Shown here: one piece after another, positions 41,942 through 50,019 of the stretch | Position numbering within the stretch: the stretch's first letter is position 1 | Layout of the letters: each line of letters starts with the position of its first letter | NCBI GenBank assembly: GCA_030765145.1 | Contig: JAVCDA010000072.1 | Coordinates: forward strand, 1-50,019 | Source of the DNA: Candidatus Saelkia tenebricola | GTDB taxonomy: Bacteria; Omnitrophota; Gorgyraeia; Kaelpiales; Kaelpiaceae | Length of the DNA: 50,019 nucleotides | Reading direction: 5' to 3' | Notes under the pieces: generated by a model | What the model was told of the DNA's origin: nothing | The model's database searches: none | The model's input: the letters and a program-made list of their open reading frames with translations, nothing else | Position numbers and translations under genes: made by a program

Positions 41942-44419
41942 TTATATATTACCCACTTCAACGATAACAGCCTTTTCAGGATTAAGATACTTCTTTATAA
42001 ATTCAACCAAGCTATTTTTAGTAAGACCACCTATCTCATCTAAATATTTCTCAACCTCCTGATATCCAAGGCCTAAACTCTCGTTAACAGCTAAACGAAA
42101 AGAATAAGAAGAATTAGCAATTATATCTCTGTGATAGCGAGTCCTAAGCATAGCCTTGGCATCCTCTATTTCTTCCTCTGTTATATTTCCATCTCCTAAA
42201 TCATTCAGAATGGCAACCATCTTATCCAAAACCTGGTCTTTTTTATCAGGGGTTGTAGCAACATAAAAACTCATAACACCCGGCTCAGGCCCCAAGAACA
42301 TACTCCCGCCTAAAGCATATGCACCCCCTATCTCACGCCTAATTCTATTAAAAAATAACGAACCCTGACCAGAAACCAAGGCCTGTATTAGATCCAAATG
42401 ATACCTGGTATTTGAAGTAACTTCAGGAACCATAAACCCCATTTCCACCACCACCTCCTGCTGGGGAATTTTTCTGCTGACAGTTATTTGAGATTCAGGA
42501 TAAGAATCCTGCTGAAGCAGAATTTGGAATTCTTCACCTTTCCAATTGCCAAGCAGTTTTTTCACATCCTCTTTGACTTCACTTCCATCAATATCCCCTG
42601 CAATAGAAATAACACAATTAGAAGGTGTAAAAAACTTATCAGTGAAACCATTTAAATCTTCTACCTTTAAGCCCGAGAGCGATTCTATCGTACCTTGAGA
42701 CATTAATCTATATGGATGTTTTTTATACATCGATGCACGAATAATTTCTAATGCCTGATAAAAAAGATCTATTTGGGAATCTCTGATTTTTCCTATTTGA
42801 ATGTTTTTCTGAATATCTAATTCATCTGCCTGAAAAACAGGATTAATTAACAAACCGGGGATTTCCTTAAGAACTTCTTTGAATCCAGATTGGACAACTT
42901 CAACTGTAAATCCAATACTATTATTTCCACTTACAGGGCTTATCTTACCGCCCAGTTCTTCAAACCTCTTTTGAATATCTGCTGTAATCAAAACACGGGG
43001 AATAATTTCTGAAATTCCGTTTATCTTTTCATTTTCAGCCCTAACCCCACCCTCAAAAAGCACGGTAACTGCTGTTAAAGCTGAAGAATCATCATTAGAA
43101 AGAACCAATTTAAGCCCATTCGGATATTCTATTTTTTCAAGTTTTCTATCAATTTTTTTATTTAGAATATTTTTTTTCTCTTCTTTTTCGGGGACAAGCA
43201 AAACCTCAGTAGATATATCAATTTTGAGATATTTTTTGGCAATTCTCTGTAAGTCCTCGCTATTCAATTGGAGATATTTCCTTAAATATTCTGCGTTAAA
43301 TTTATAATTCCCTGTTAACCCTTCATTACGGGAAAGACTTTGTGCAATATCTAAAGGCATCTCCTGGTCCTTTAAAAAATCAAAAGACGCTCTTTTCTTC
43401 AGCCTCTCTATTCGAGAATCATTGAATTGACCATTTTTAATCTGCTCTAAAATCTGTTTAAGCTCATCCTGAAATAAATCAACATTTTTTTCATCTAAAA
43501 CAGCAAGAAATCCAAAAATACCTTGAGAATGAGGAGTATAGTTAAGAGATGAAACACTATAACAAATTCCAGACTCAATAAATCTTTCGTAAAGAGGAGC
43601 ATCCTTACCCCAGCTTAAGTAATCAGACAATAAATCCAGCGCTTCTGAATCAGCATCAAAGAGAGAAACCCCAGATAAAGAAATAAAAGAATACACCAGA
43701 TTGCCAGGATAATTTTGAGTATATTGAGTATGAAAATTCTTTTTTTCTTTGGCAAAACTCCCCTTCCGTATACATCTCGGTAAAAATTCAGATCCATAAG
43801 AAGCTATTACCTCTTTTACATGACTATAATCCACACCGCCTACCACCGAGACAACAGCATTATTAGGCACATAATTTTCTCCGTGAAACTCGTTGATGTC
43901 TCCAAGCGTAAGCTGTTTAAGTAATGCTGATTCACCTAAAATAGGATATTTATAAGGATGACTAACATAAGATTTTTCAAATCCTATTTTAACAACAAGC
44001 GAGGAGGGATTATCATCTCTGAATTTCTCCTCTTTTAAGACCACCTCTCTTTCCCTTTCAAAAACATCCTCTTCTAAAGAAGGGTTAAATATAGCAGATA
44101 AGAAAATCTCTATGGATTTTTTAAAATTTTCTTTCGGGACTTCAAAATAATACAACGTATGATCCAGCGTCGTATATGCATTAGATATAGCACCTAATTT
44201 TCTCAACTCCTCCTCTAAATCTTTTCTGCCTTCAAAAACCAGGTGTTCCATCAGATGCGATATTCCGGATCCGATAAATTGCTCTTCATCTGCACTACCT
44301 GTGCCTATAAATATGGACACACCTACAATCTCACCAGGATAATATTTATAGAGCACCCCCAAACCATTATCAAGCTCGGTAAACTTTACATCTTTATAAA
44401 AACTATTCATTTTTTCCAT
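41942..44419 (-). CDS. M16-family zinc metallopeptidase (two-domain)
   Basis: I start at ATG 44417-44419, which has AAGGAG 6 bases upstream; a longer in-frame GTG at 44536 would add 39 residues that look like a signal peptide but lie over a terminator-like hairpin. The 825-residue protein has two M16 halves. The first has the inverted zinc motif HLMEH at residues 55-59 and a downstream Glu-rich motif; the second (from about 430) lacks it, as in other M16 dimers such as the processing peptidases. It cleaves peptides in a closed chamber; the substrate is unknown. Whether it is cytoplasmic or exported depends on the start chosen. Confidence 0.88.
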   Translation of the reverse strand: MEKMNSFYKDVKFTELDNGLGVLYKYYPGEIVGVSIFIGTGSADEEQFIGSGISHLMEHLVFEGRKDLEEELRKLGAISNAYTTLDHTLYYFEVPKENFKKSIEIFLSAIFNPSLEEDVFEREREVVLKEEKFRDDNPSSLVVKIGFEKSYVSHPYKYPILGESALLKQLTLGDINEFHGENYVPNNAVVSVVGGVDYSHVKEVIASYGSEFLPRCIRKGSFAKEKKNFHTQYTQNYPGNLVYSFISLSGVSLFDADSEALDLLSDYLSWGKDAPLYERFIESGICYSVSSLNYTPHSQGIFGFLAVLDEKNVDLFQDELKQILEQIKNGQFNDSRIERLKKRASFDFLKDQEMPLDIAQSLSRNEGLTGNYKFNAEYLRKYLQLNSEDLQRIAKKYLKIDISTEVLLVPEKEEKKNILNKKIDRKLEKIEYPNGLKLVLSNDDSSALTAVTVLFEGGVRAENEKINGISEIIPRVLITADIQKRFEELGGKISPVSGNNSIGFTVEVVQSGFKEVLKEIPGLLINPVFQADELDIQKNIQIGKIRDSQIDLFYQALEIIRASMYKKHPYRLMSQGTIESLSGLKVEDLNGFTDKFFTPSNCVISIAGDIDGSEVKEDVKKLLGNWKGEEFQILLQQDSYPESQITVSRKIPQQEVVVEMGFMVPEVTSNTRYHLDLIQALVSGQGSLFFNRIRREIGGAYALGGSMFLGPEPGVMSFYVATTPDKKDQVLDKMVAILNDLGDGNITEEEIEDAKAMLRTRYHRDIIANSSYSFRLAVNESLGLGYQEVEKYLDEIGGLTKNSLVEFIKKYLNPEKAVIVEVGNI

Positions 44420-44470
44420 AATACTCTCCTTGAATGAAATAAAATTATTGCCTGGAGAAAAAAGAGAACC

Positions 44471-44519
44471 AAAAATAAAAAGCGAACAGCATACGCTAAA
44501 AGAAATATTTCTGCTTCGC
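44471..44519 (-). terminator. Attenuator or terminator after rpsU
   Basis: On the minus strand GCGAAGCAG (44511-44519) pairs with CTGTTCGC (44482-44489), one bulged base, and is followed by TTTTTATTTTT (44471-44481). A palindrome AGAAATATTTCT sits in the loop and could form a competing fold. It precedes the M16 ribosome site. Confidence 0.55.
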
Positions 44520-44552
44520 TTACGTAAACTGTTCACTATTCACTATGTAGTA

Positions 44553-44735
44553 TTATTTTACAGGACTCTTTTTACGCTGTTTCTTAAGGTGTTTTCTTCT
44601 TTTAATCTCACTGGGCTTTTCATAATGCCTAAGAGCCCTAAGTGCTTTCATAAGCCCTTCCTGCTCTACTTTTCTTTTGAACCTCCGTAATGCCTGATCC
44701 AAACCTTCGCCAGGCCGTACATCAACTTTCGCCAC
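44553..44735 (-). CDS. rpsU: Ribosomal protein S21
   Basis: S21 is a small 30S protein near the anti-Shine-Dalgarno region of 16S rRNA. The 60-residue protein begins MAKVDVRPGEGLDQALRRFK and continues RALRHYEKPSEIKRRKHLKK, the family pattern, with a basic tail. The start is GTG (44733-44735), with AAGGA about 11 bases upstream. A consensus promoter lies just upstream, and an attenuator-like hairpin follows the stop, so rpsU output can differ from that of the M16 gene. Confidence 0.96.
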   Translation of the reverse strand: MAKVDVRPGEGLDQALRRFKRKVEQEGLMKALRALRHYEKPSEIKRRKHLKKQRKKSPVK

Positions 44736-44769
44736 TTTTTATCACATCCTTTTTTTATAAATTTTATAG

Positions 44770-44798
44770 ATTATATTTTGCATCATGGAAAATGTCAA
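44770..44798 (-). promoter_or_regulatory. Consensus sigma70-type promoter of rpsU
   Basis: The minus strand carries perfect TTGACA (44793-44798) and TATAAT (44770-44775) boxes with a 17-base spacer, the strongest promoter match in the window. The predicted start is about 28 bases before the GTG of rpsU. Confidence 0.88.
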
Positions 44799-44828
44799 GA
44801 TGAAACGGGAATTATTCTAAAGATAAGA

Positions 44829-46931
44829 CTATTTTACAATAACTTTAACTCCAGTAATATCTAAATCTCTTTCTGTAAGCACAATCAATTTAACTCGATA
44901 TGTTCTCGAATTATTATAAACATGGGTAGGATTAGCTTGAAATGAAAACGGATTCTCACTATCATCAAATACCCAGAAATACGTATAACCAACAGGGCCT
45001 GTAGAATCATCTCCGTAAAACCGCACTGTTTCTCCTGTAGCTACCTCTATTTCCGTACTTCCTTTCTCTCCAACCCATGCCACTGCTTCAACACCGGTAT
45101 TAACAGCCAAATTAAAATCAACACTCTTGCTTTCACCTGCTTTAACATAAACTGTTTTTACTTCTTTTTTATATCCCTGTTTCCAAGCAGACAATGTTAG
45201 CTTAGAATTAAATTCCGTTATTTCAAAACGATAATTTCCGTTTTTATCACTAATAACACTCTTCAAAGAAGATAACCCGGATATTATTTTTACTTCTGCA
45301 CCCCCCAATAGACCACCTTCTTTATCCTTAACCTTACCTGATATAATCGTTTTATCCGGTGAAGGGTTATCCCCGCCTACAATAACAGTAACTTTATCAA
45401 CATCCAAATCACTCTCTGTAAAAGCAAAAAGAGTCACAGTATATTCCCCAGCTTTACTATAAGTATGCGCAGGGTTAATCAGGTTTGAAAATGGCTCTTT
45501 AGCATCACCAAAAACCCAGAAATATTGCAATTTAACATTCTCAGGACCTGTTGAATCATCACCGTAGAATTTGACTTCCTGCCCCACATTAACTTCGACT
45601 TCCTTCTGGTTTCTTTCTCCTGCCCATGCTACTGCATTAACATCATTCTCTATAGGAGGCTCTACTATCTCCCCTGCTTCATAAATAGCCTCGAATGCAT
45701 TGACACGGCCACGACCAATATCTTTTTGAGAATTTTCGTTAACTATAGGATCTGCTGTATCCTCAATTATTCCTTTAACTTCATCAGGCGTAAGCTCTGG
45801 ATTTTTAGATATCAAAAGCGCTGCAATTCCGGAAACAAACGCAGCTGCCATAGATGTTCCATCCATATAACCGTAAGAATCCCCAGATAAAGTAGAATAA
45901 ATATCAACCCCAGGAGCTGCAACACTGTAATACTCTTTACCTGAAGGGTTATAATTCGTACCTTTTGTAGGCAACAGCGGAGAAAAAACATAACAAGGCT
46001 CATCACCTCTATCAGTTGCTGTGACACCGATTACTTCATCGTAACCTGCAGGAATATATTTTAAACTACTCCTGTCATTACCCGCTGCAGCAACAAGAAC
46101 TATCCCTTTTTCATGCGCTTTTCTTACTGCTGTTTGAACAGATTGAGAAAAATAAGGTCCTCCCAGACTCATATTAATTACTTTTACCCCATTGATATTC
46201 CTCGCCCTATAAATAGCAGTTGCAAGGTCACCCATTGAAATATCACCATTTGAATCTGCTACTTTTATAATGACTATCTTGGGCTTCCACGTTGCACCTG
46301 CAACACCGATTCCGTTATCAGATGCAGCACCTATTATTCCCGCAATATGAGTACCATGGCCGCTAGATGAATCATCGGCAGCTGATTTAGAAGGATTTAA
46401 TATATTATACGAATTTTCTTGATCTATTCTTGCCTTTAAATCAGGATGATTTAAATCGCAGCCTGTATCAAGAATTGCAATTTTTACACTACTGCTGCCC
46501 TGCTCCTCACTCCAAGTTTTAGGCAATTGAACTTGACGCAACCCCCATTGTAAAAAAAAACCCGCATCATCCGGAGACACAGCATCAACAGCAGATGTAC
46601 CCAAATTTATGGAAGAACTTCCTTCTATTTTAAAGCGATAATTAAATTCTACATATTCTATCGATTCCAAAGACTCTAACGACTTTTTAACTTCATCAAT
46701 GTTCGCATCTTTTGGAAATTTCAATTTAAACACACCTGGTATAATTGCTCCTTCTATGATTTCCCCGTTGTATGAATTCATGATTTGGAAAACATCCTGA
46801 GGTAAATTATCCAGTTCTTCTGTGAGACCTACCAATAATACCCCTTCTTCGTACGGAATACCTTCAAATGCAGAAGCACTGCCCATAAGACAGTATAAAA
46901 ACAATATTGAACCAGAAAGTATTTTCTTCAT
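44829..46931 (-). CDS. Secreted subtilisin-like serine protease with PKD and regulatory-like domains
   Basis: The 700-residue protein has a signal peptide (about 1-21), a propeptide-like region (about 22-105) and an S8 catalytic domain (about 125-415). The triad is Asp155 (AILDTGCDL), His192 (SSGHGTHIAG) and Ser360 (DGTSMAAAFVSG), with Asn285 in AAAGNDRSS. Two PKD domains (about 430-520 and 610-700) share VKFYGDDSTGP and VRFYGDDSTGP cores; between them lies a carboxypeptidase regulatory-like beta domain (about 525-605, ISGKVKDKEGGLLGGAEVKI). It ends an operon with two acidic proteins, so those may be its partners or substrates (inferred). Exported location fits. Confidence 0.93.
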   Translation of the reverse strand: MKKILSGSILFLYCLMGSASAFEGIPYEEGVLLVGLTEELDNLPQDVFQIMNSYNGEIIEGAIIPGVFKLKFPKDANIDEVKKSLESLESIEYVEFNYRFKIEGSSSINLGTSAVDAVSPDDAGFFLQWGLRQVQLPKTWSEEQGSSSVKIAILDTGCDLNHPDLKARIDQENSYNILNPSKSAADDSSSGHGTHIAGIIGAASDNGIGVAGATWKPKIVIIKVADSNGDISMGDLATAIYRARNINGVKVINMSLGGPYFSQSVQTAVRKAHEKGIVLVAAAGNDRSSLKYIPAGYDEVIGVTATDRGDEPCYVFSPLLPTKGTNYNPSGKEYYSVAAPGVDIYSTLSGDSYGYMDGTSMAAAFVSGIAALLISKNPELTPDEVKGIIEDTADPIVNENSQKDIGRGRVNAFEAIYEAGEIVEPPIENDVNAVAWAGERNQKEVEVNVGQEVKFYGDDSTGPENVKLQYFWVFGDAKEPFSNLINPAHTYSKAGEYTVTLFAFTESDLDVDKVTVIVGGDNPSPDKTIISGKVKDKEGGLLGGAEVKIISGLSSLKSVISDKNGNYRFEITEFNSKLTLSAWKQGYKKEVKTVYVKAGESKSVDFNLAVNTGVEAVAWVGEKGSTEIEVATGETVRFYGDDSTGPVGYTYFWVFDDSENPFSFQANPTHVYNNSRTYRVKLIVLTERDLDITGVKVIVK

Positions 46932-46941
46932 CTTTTTCTAC

Positions 46942-48672
46942 CTATTTTTCCGACTCCGTCTCCACTGCTCTTTCGTTTATCTCATCAGTTATCGCTTTAA
47001 GTGCTTCATCCAAATTCTCTAATATTATGTCTCCCATATAAAGCCCGGCAATAATCCTATCCTTTACAATGTCTATATCTTCAGCTCCCAGCTCATAATT
47101 CTCGAAAAACTCATTTATGCTTCCTATAACCTCATCCAGATAATCGCTGGGTAGTTCCTCAACCGAGCCATCATCATTGAGGATATAACCTGCAATAAGT
47201 TGAGAAGTAAATTGGTCTAAGTTTATCTCATCTATTAAATACTGAATTCTTTCAGCAGGCTCCATATCCGAATCCGAAATAATTGCAGAATAATTACCAA
47301 GCCAGCTTAAGGTAGTAAGTACAGACTCTGCCTTTTCTACTGATTCTTCCTCAGTAAAACCTAAAGATACATAATAATCCTTAAGGTGATTAAACTTCTC
47401 TTCTTTTGTCTCTAAAGCATTGAATACTGCTAATTCGTCTTTATCAAAACCTATTGAGTTTAACAGTTTATTTTTGGCAGCTTGCGGTTCATTCTTAGCA
47501 AGATTTATAATTTCCTCAAAATCATCATGAGAAATCTCTAATCCATTCATTGAGTCACTTATGACATCATTTACACGATTTTCCAATGAGCTTTTCTGTC
47601 TTAAGTTATGCTCTCTATTGACCCCACTTCCGACAGAACTGCTGTAAGAAGACTGGACACCGCTACTGGGATTATCTCCTTCTTCTCCACCATATCCACC
47701 TTCTGGTTGCTGTTGTCTTGGAGGATAAGTTCCTAATGTTAGACCATTTTCATCTTTAAAAGTAATCCTAGTTATTTCTCCTGTCTCTGGATTCTTGATA
47801 TAACTAATACCATCTACACTAGCAGAGTCTATCTCAAGATGCTGGATAAGAGCAGCAGTTGTAACTGCACTATCGACACCATCTATTTCTATAGTAAGTG
47901 GGAAACTACCTGTAATGTTTTCTCCATCTCCATTATAAATCTGCATACCTTCTGAAGATTCTATTTCCCATTTACCTTCACTTGTTACGCTATCTACAAT
48001 ATCAGGCTCCGTTACTAAAAGCATCGGTTCATCATTATCAGATCCAACGGAATATTTCTGACCTCCTCGTTGCTCAGAATCATAATCATCTTCATCATAT
48101 ATAGAAACATCCCTTTGAGCACGGTTATTAACCTCATCAACCTTTTCAATATCACTGTAAAGCATCATTAATTCGTCTGCATCGTTCTGTCGCAAAAGAT
48201 AAAAATCATTTTCAGTTTGAACAACGATATCTCCGACTTCCACTACAGGTAAATTGTTATGAGTGATTCCGGAATCTACAAGCGCATTGTGGAAAGCCCC
48301 GTTATCAGTCGTAAAAGTATCAGCTATATGACTATTGAAAACATCGTCATCTTCATCTGTAACTACAACTACGTTTGTTTCTTCATCATCGAAATCAACA
48401 TCACCGCCACTTGCATTTATAACATCTTCAACTTCAGCTAAAGTCTCTTGATCATCTACTTCCTGATGTTCTGTCTCACCTTGAGTTACATCAGTCTCAA
48501 CACCTGCTGGCAGTAACTGTGAAGCATCATTTTCTGGTGGAATTGTCTCATCTCCCGGATCGAAACACCATCCCTCATCCACATAAGCTAAAGCATTCTC
48601 TCCATTAAAAACCATACAAAATATAGCAAAAGTGAACACTAAAATTGTAACTTCTCCAAATATTTTATTCAT
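46942..48672 (-). CDS. Acidic exported protein with novel helical module
   Basis: The 576-residue protein has a signal peptide (about 1-29) and a very acidic region (about 40-200, with DDEETN and DEDDD runs). A beta-rich middle (about 225-315) follows, then a Gly/Ser/Gln linker (320-350). The C-terminal helical region (384-566) is shared with the upstream protein: for example ERIQYLIDEINLDQF versus ARIDYLMNECGLDEW. I recognise no known family. The SD is GGAGG. It lies 46 bases after the upstream gene and 10 bases before the subtilase, so it is likely a cargo, chaperone or substrate of that protease; this is inferred. Confidence 0.78.
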   Translation of the reverse strand: MNKIFGEVTILVFTFAIFCMVFNGENALAYVDEGWCFDPGDETIPPENDASQLLPAGVETDVTQGETEHQEVDDQETLAEVEDVINASGGDVDFDDEETNVVVVTDEDDDVFNSHIADTFTTDNGAFHNALVDSGITHNNLPVVEVGDIVVQTENDFYLLRQNDADELMMLYSDIEKVDEVNNRAQRDVSIYDEDDYDSEQRGGQKYSVGSDNDEPMLLVTEPDIVDSVTSEGKWEIESSEGMQIYNGDGENITGSFPLTIEIDGVDSAVTTAALIQHLEIDSASVDGISYIKNPETGEITRITFKDENGLTLGTYPPRQQQPEGGYGGEEGDNPSSGVQSSYSSSVGSGVNREHNLRQKSSLENRVNDVISDSMNGLEISHDDFEEIINLAKNEPQAAKNKLLNSIGFDKDELAVFNALETKEEKFNHLKDYYVSLGFTEEESVEKAESVLTTLSWLGNYSAIISDSDMEPAERIQYLIDEINLDQFTSQLIAGYILNDDGSVEELPSDYLDEVIGSINEFFENYELGAEDIDIVKDRIIAGLYMGDIILENLDEALKAITDEINERAVETESEK

Positions 48673-48717
48673 CTTTTTGCCTCCTTCAATTAACTAAAAA
48701 TATTTTAAAAGAACAAT

Positions 48718-50019
48718 TTACTGTTGATTCATATATTCCAGATACCATTCCTGATATCTCTTCAAGCCTTCTTCTTCTCCATGTGTTTCTATAAGTATTA
48801 ACCTATATTGATCCGCAAAGATAGAGGTATCGTCATCCATGCCTTGACTTGCAACTCCAGTAGTAGTAACGTAATTACTCTCATCATTAACCACATCGCC
48901 AACTAAACTCGATGATGGAGCATCTTGAGCATCTTCATTACCCACATCAATTGCTGTAGCTCCCGCAACTTCAGAAATAATTGCTTTTGCTACGTCATAG
49001 GCATTGTCAGGATTCATATCTCCTAGCAAAAGTGCAATCAATACTTTTTCAACAATGGCTTCTGTTTCAGCATCACTAAATCCAGGCGCTTCTGAGCTCC
49101 TGACATCTGTAGCTGCACCTGGCTGTGAAACAATCTGCTCTCTACTGGAGAACTGAGAATCACCTACTTCAGTTGTGTATTCATCATACGGCTGTTGCAC
49201 ATCTTGCACTTGAGCTTCTGTGTCTGTTACAACGTCTTTAGCTATTGCTTCGGCTTCTTGTTTGCCATAGCCTAAATCTTCTGCAGCTTTCACTATTGCA
49301 TCATACACATCCTCAAGGTAACTAGAATAACTTATCCTCTTCAAGCTTCCATCTTCCTGCAATTCTTTACCCACCCAGAGCGCAGCAGACCATTCATCTA
49401 AACCGCACTCATTCATCAAATAATCAATTCTGGCATGATCAACTGTTTTACCGAAGAATTCCGTTGCCTGTTCCTCAGTTAACCCCATTTCCATCAATCT
49501 CTGCTTCTGCTGGTACGTATTAAGATCTGCTATTTCTTCCATAAATGTATCCAGCCAATCTTCTTTCTGCAATTCTGACCAATTCTCACTAAGATAGGTC
49601 GCAATAGCATCCTCGCTTTCAAACGTATTTAAATCAGAAATAATCTCAGCTGCCCTTTCGGTCGCCGTGGCATAGTCCATACCTTTTTCCTCAGCTAAAT
49701 ACGTAATCAACTTTTCTAACTTCTCGCTGTCTGAAAGAGCAATGAAATCTTCAATGCTCTCAATACCTTCTATATCCAAAATATCGATATTTTTATCCGC
49801 AATATACTGTTCCAACTCATCTGGATTCATGCTTAAAATATTCTCAATTTCAGCTTCATCTTCAATTCCAAACACATCCTTAAGGTATTGTTTGGTTTCA
49901 TCCTGCATCTCAAAATAAGCTGTGATTTCCTCATCCGTATATCCTTCCTCCTTCAACTTATCTTCTGCATCCTCTTTGCTCATGCCAAGCAATTCTTCAA
50001 TCAAATCCTCATCAGTAAT
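48718..50019 (-). CDS. Acidic protein with repeated helical motifs, 5'-truncated at the window edge
   Basis: The frame is open from the window edge; no convincing start is visible (a TTG at 50004 is only the first possible). At least 428 residues are present. It is rich in Asp and Glu and almost wholly helical. Short motifs recur at roughly 40-60 residue intervals, such as LGMSKEDAED, KGMDYATATE, MGLTEEQATE and LGYGKQEAEA, each a Gly-hydrophobic pair followed by an acidic, Ala-containing helix. Residues 51-123, 187-247 and 313-348 align in order with the downstream protein. Residues 265-312 are a polar linker without counterpart. Family unknown; it may be part of a much larger protein. Confidence 0.75.
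   Translation of the reverse strand: MTDEDLIEELLGMSKEDAEDKLKEEGYTDEEITAYFEMQDETKQYLKDVFGIEDEAEIENILSMNPDELEQYIADKNIDILDIEGIESIEDFIALSDSEKLEKLITYLAEEKGMDYATATERAAEIISDLNTFESEDAIATYLSENWSELQKEDWLDTFMEEIADLNTYQQKQRLMEMGLTEEQATEFFGKTVDHARIDYLMNECGLDEWSAALWVGKELQEDGSLKRISYSSYLEDVYDAIVKAAEDLGYGKQEAEAIAKDVVTDTEAQVQDVQQPYDEYTTEVGDSQFSSREQIVSQPGAATDVRSSEAPGFSDAETEAIVEKVLIALLLGDMNPDNAYDVAKAIISEVAGATAIDVGNEDAQDAPSSSLVGDVVNDESNYVTTTGVASQGMDDDTSIFADQYRLILIETHGEEEGLKRYQEWYLEYMNQQ

Noticed and set aside
44420-44536. Signal peptide of the M16 peptidase from a GTG at 44536
   Set aside because: The hydrophobic stretch coincides with the T-rich part of a terminator-like hairpin; the ATG at 44419 has a strong Shine-Dalgarno.

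Overview
The window reads as one strand-biased stretch of a low-GC, Gram-negative (diderm) bacterial chromosome. Every protein gene and all four tRNAs I can support lie on the minus strand, usually a few bases apart or overlapping, so the region is best read from 50019 down to 1. The best taxonomic marker is a small basic protein at 23572-23820 of the kind known from the Planctomycetes/Verrucomicrobia/Chlamydiae (PVC) superphylum. With the low GC, LPS genes, membrane pyrophosphatase and PPi-type phosphofructokinase, this suggests Candidatus Omnitrophota (former OP3) or a close PVC relative. The lineage is inferred, not proven.

Layout in the direction of transcription. (1) 50019-44829: an accessory operon with two acidic, putatively exported proteins that share an unrecognised helical module, then a subtilisin-like protease with PKD domains. 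(2) 44798-36369: a near-consensus promoter, rpsU, a probable attenuator, an M16 peptidase, a DUF1844 protein, a Trm112-like protein, aroQ, a proline peptidase, efp, accB, accC and two Asp23-type envelope proteins. (3) 36347-31891: PPi-type phosphofructokinase, gmhA, hldC, thiD2, thiE, thiC and a tRNA-Gly that overlaps the end of thiC. (4) 31851-20744: an NlpD-like lipoprotein, an ATPase, a cation/Ca2+ exchanger, a HIT protein, dgt, a GAF/HD-GYP protein with its own promoter, envelope proteins (lipoprotein, SPOR, SH3), the PVC small basic protein, aroB and three small conserved proteins.

(5) 20599-9376: an LptC-LptA fusion, lptB, hpf, tig, clpP, a class V aminotransferase, serA, a homocitrate/Re-citrate synthase-like enzyme, purA and hppA. 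(6) 9379-1540: a promoter and a long leader with a 30-bp direct repeat, an OmpA-like lipoprotein, a coiled-coil protein, uppS, cdsA, dxr, rseP, ispG and proS. (7) 1533-2: tRNA-Asp, a short hypothetical, a 29-residue basic peptide, suhB, tRNA-Ile2/Met and tRNA-Val.

The main theme is envelope building: LPS transport (lptCA, lptB), heptose precursors (gmhA, hldC), isoprenoid and lipid-carrier synthesis (dxr, ispG, uppS, cdsA), and peptidoglycan-associated proteins (OmpA, SPOR, NlpD-like, SH3). A second theme is pyrophosphate economy: the phosphofructokinase has PPi-type residues and HppA has K+-dependent, Na+-type residues. Serine, purine, shikimate, thiamine and fatty acid genes fill the rest. 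At three genes (lptCA, the HD-GYP gene and the DUF1844 gene) a -10-like hexamer lies only 9-11 bases before an ATG that lacks a Shine-Dalgarno, which hints at leaderless transcripts. No gene-free stretch exceeds 300 bases; the longest are 9144-9375 and 20563-20743. I saw no rRNA, CRISPR array, prophage or insertion sequence.
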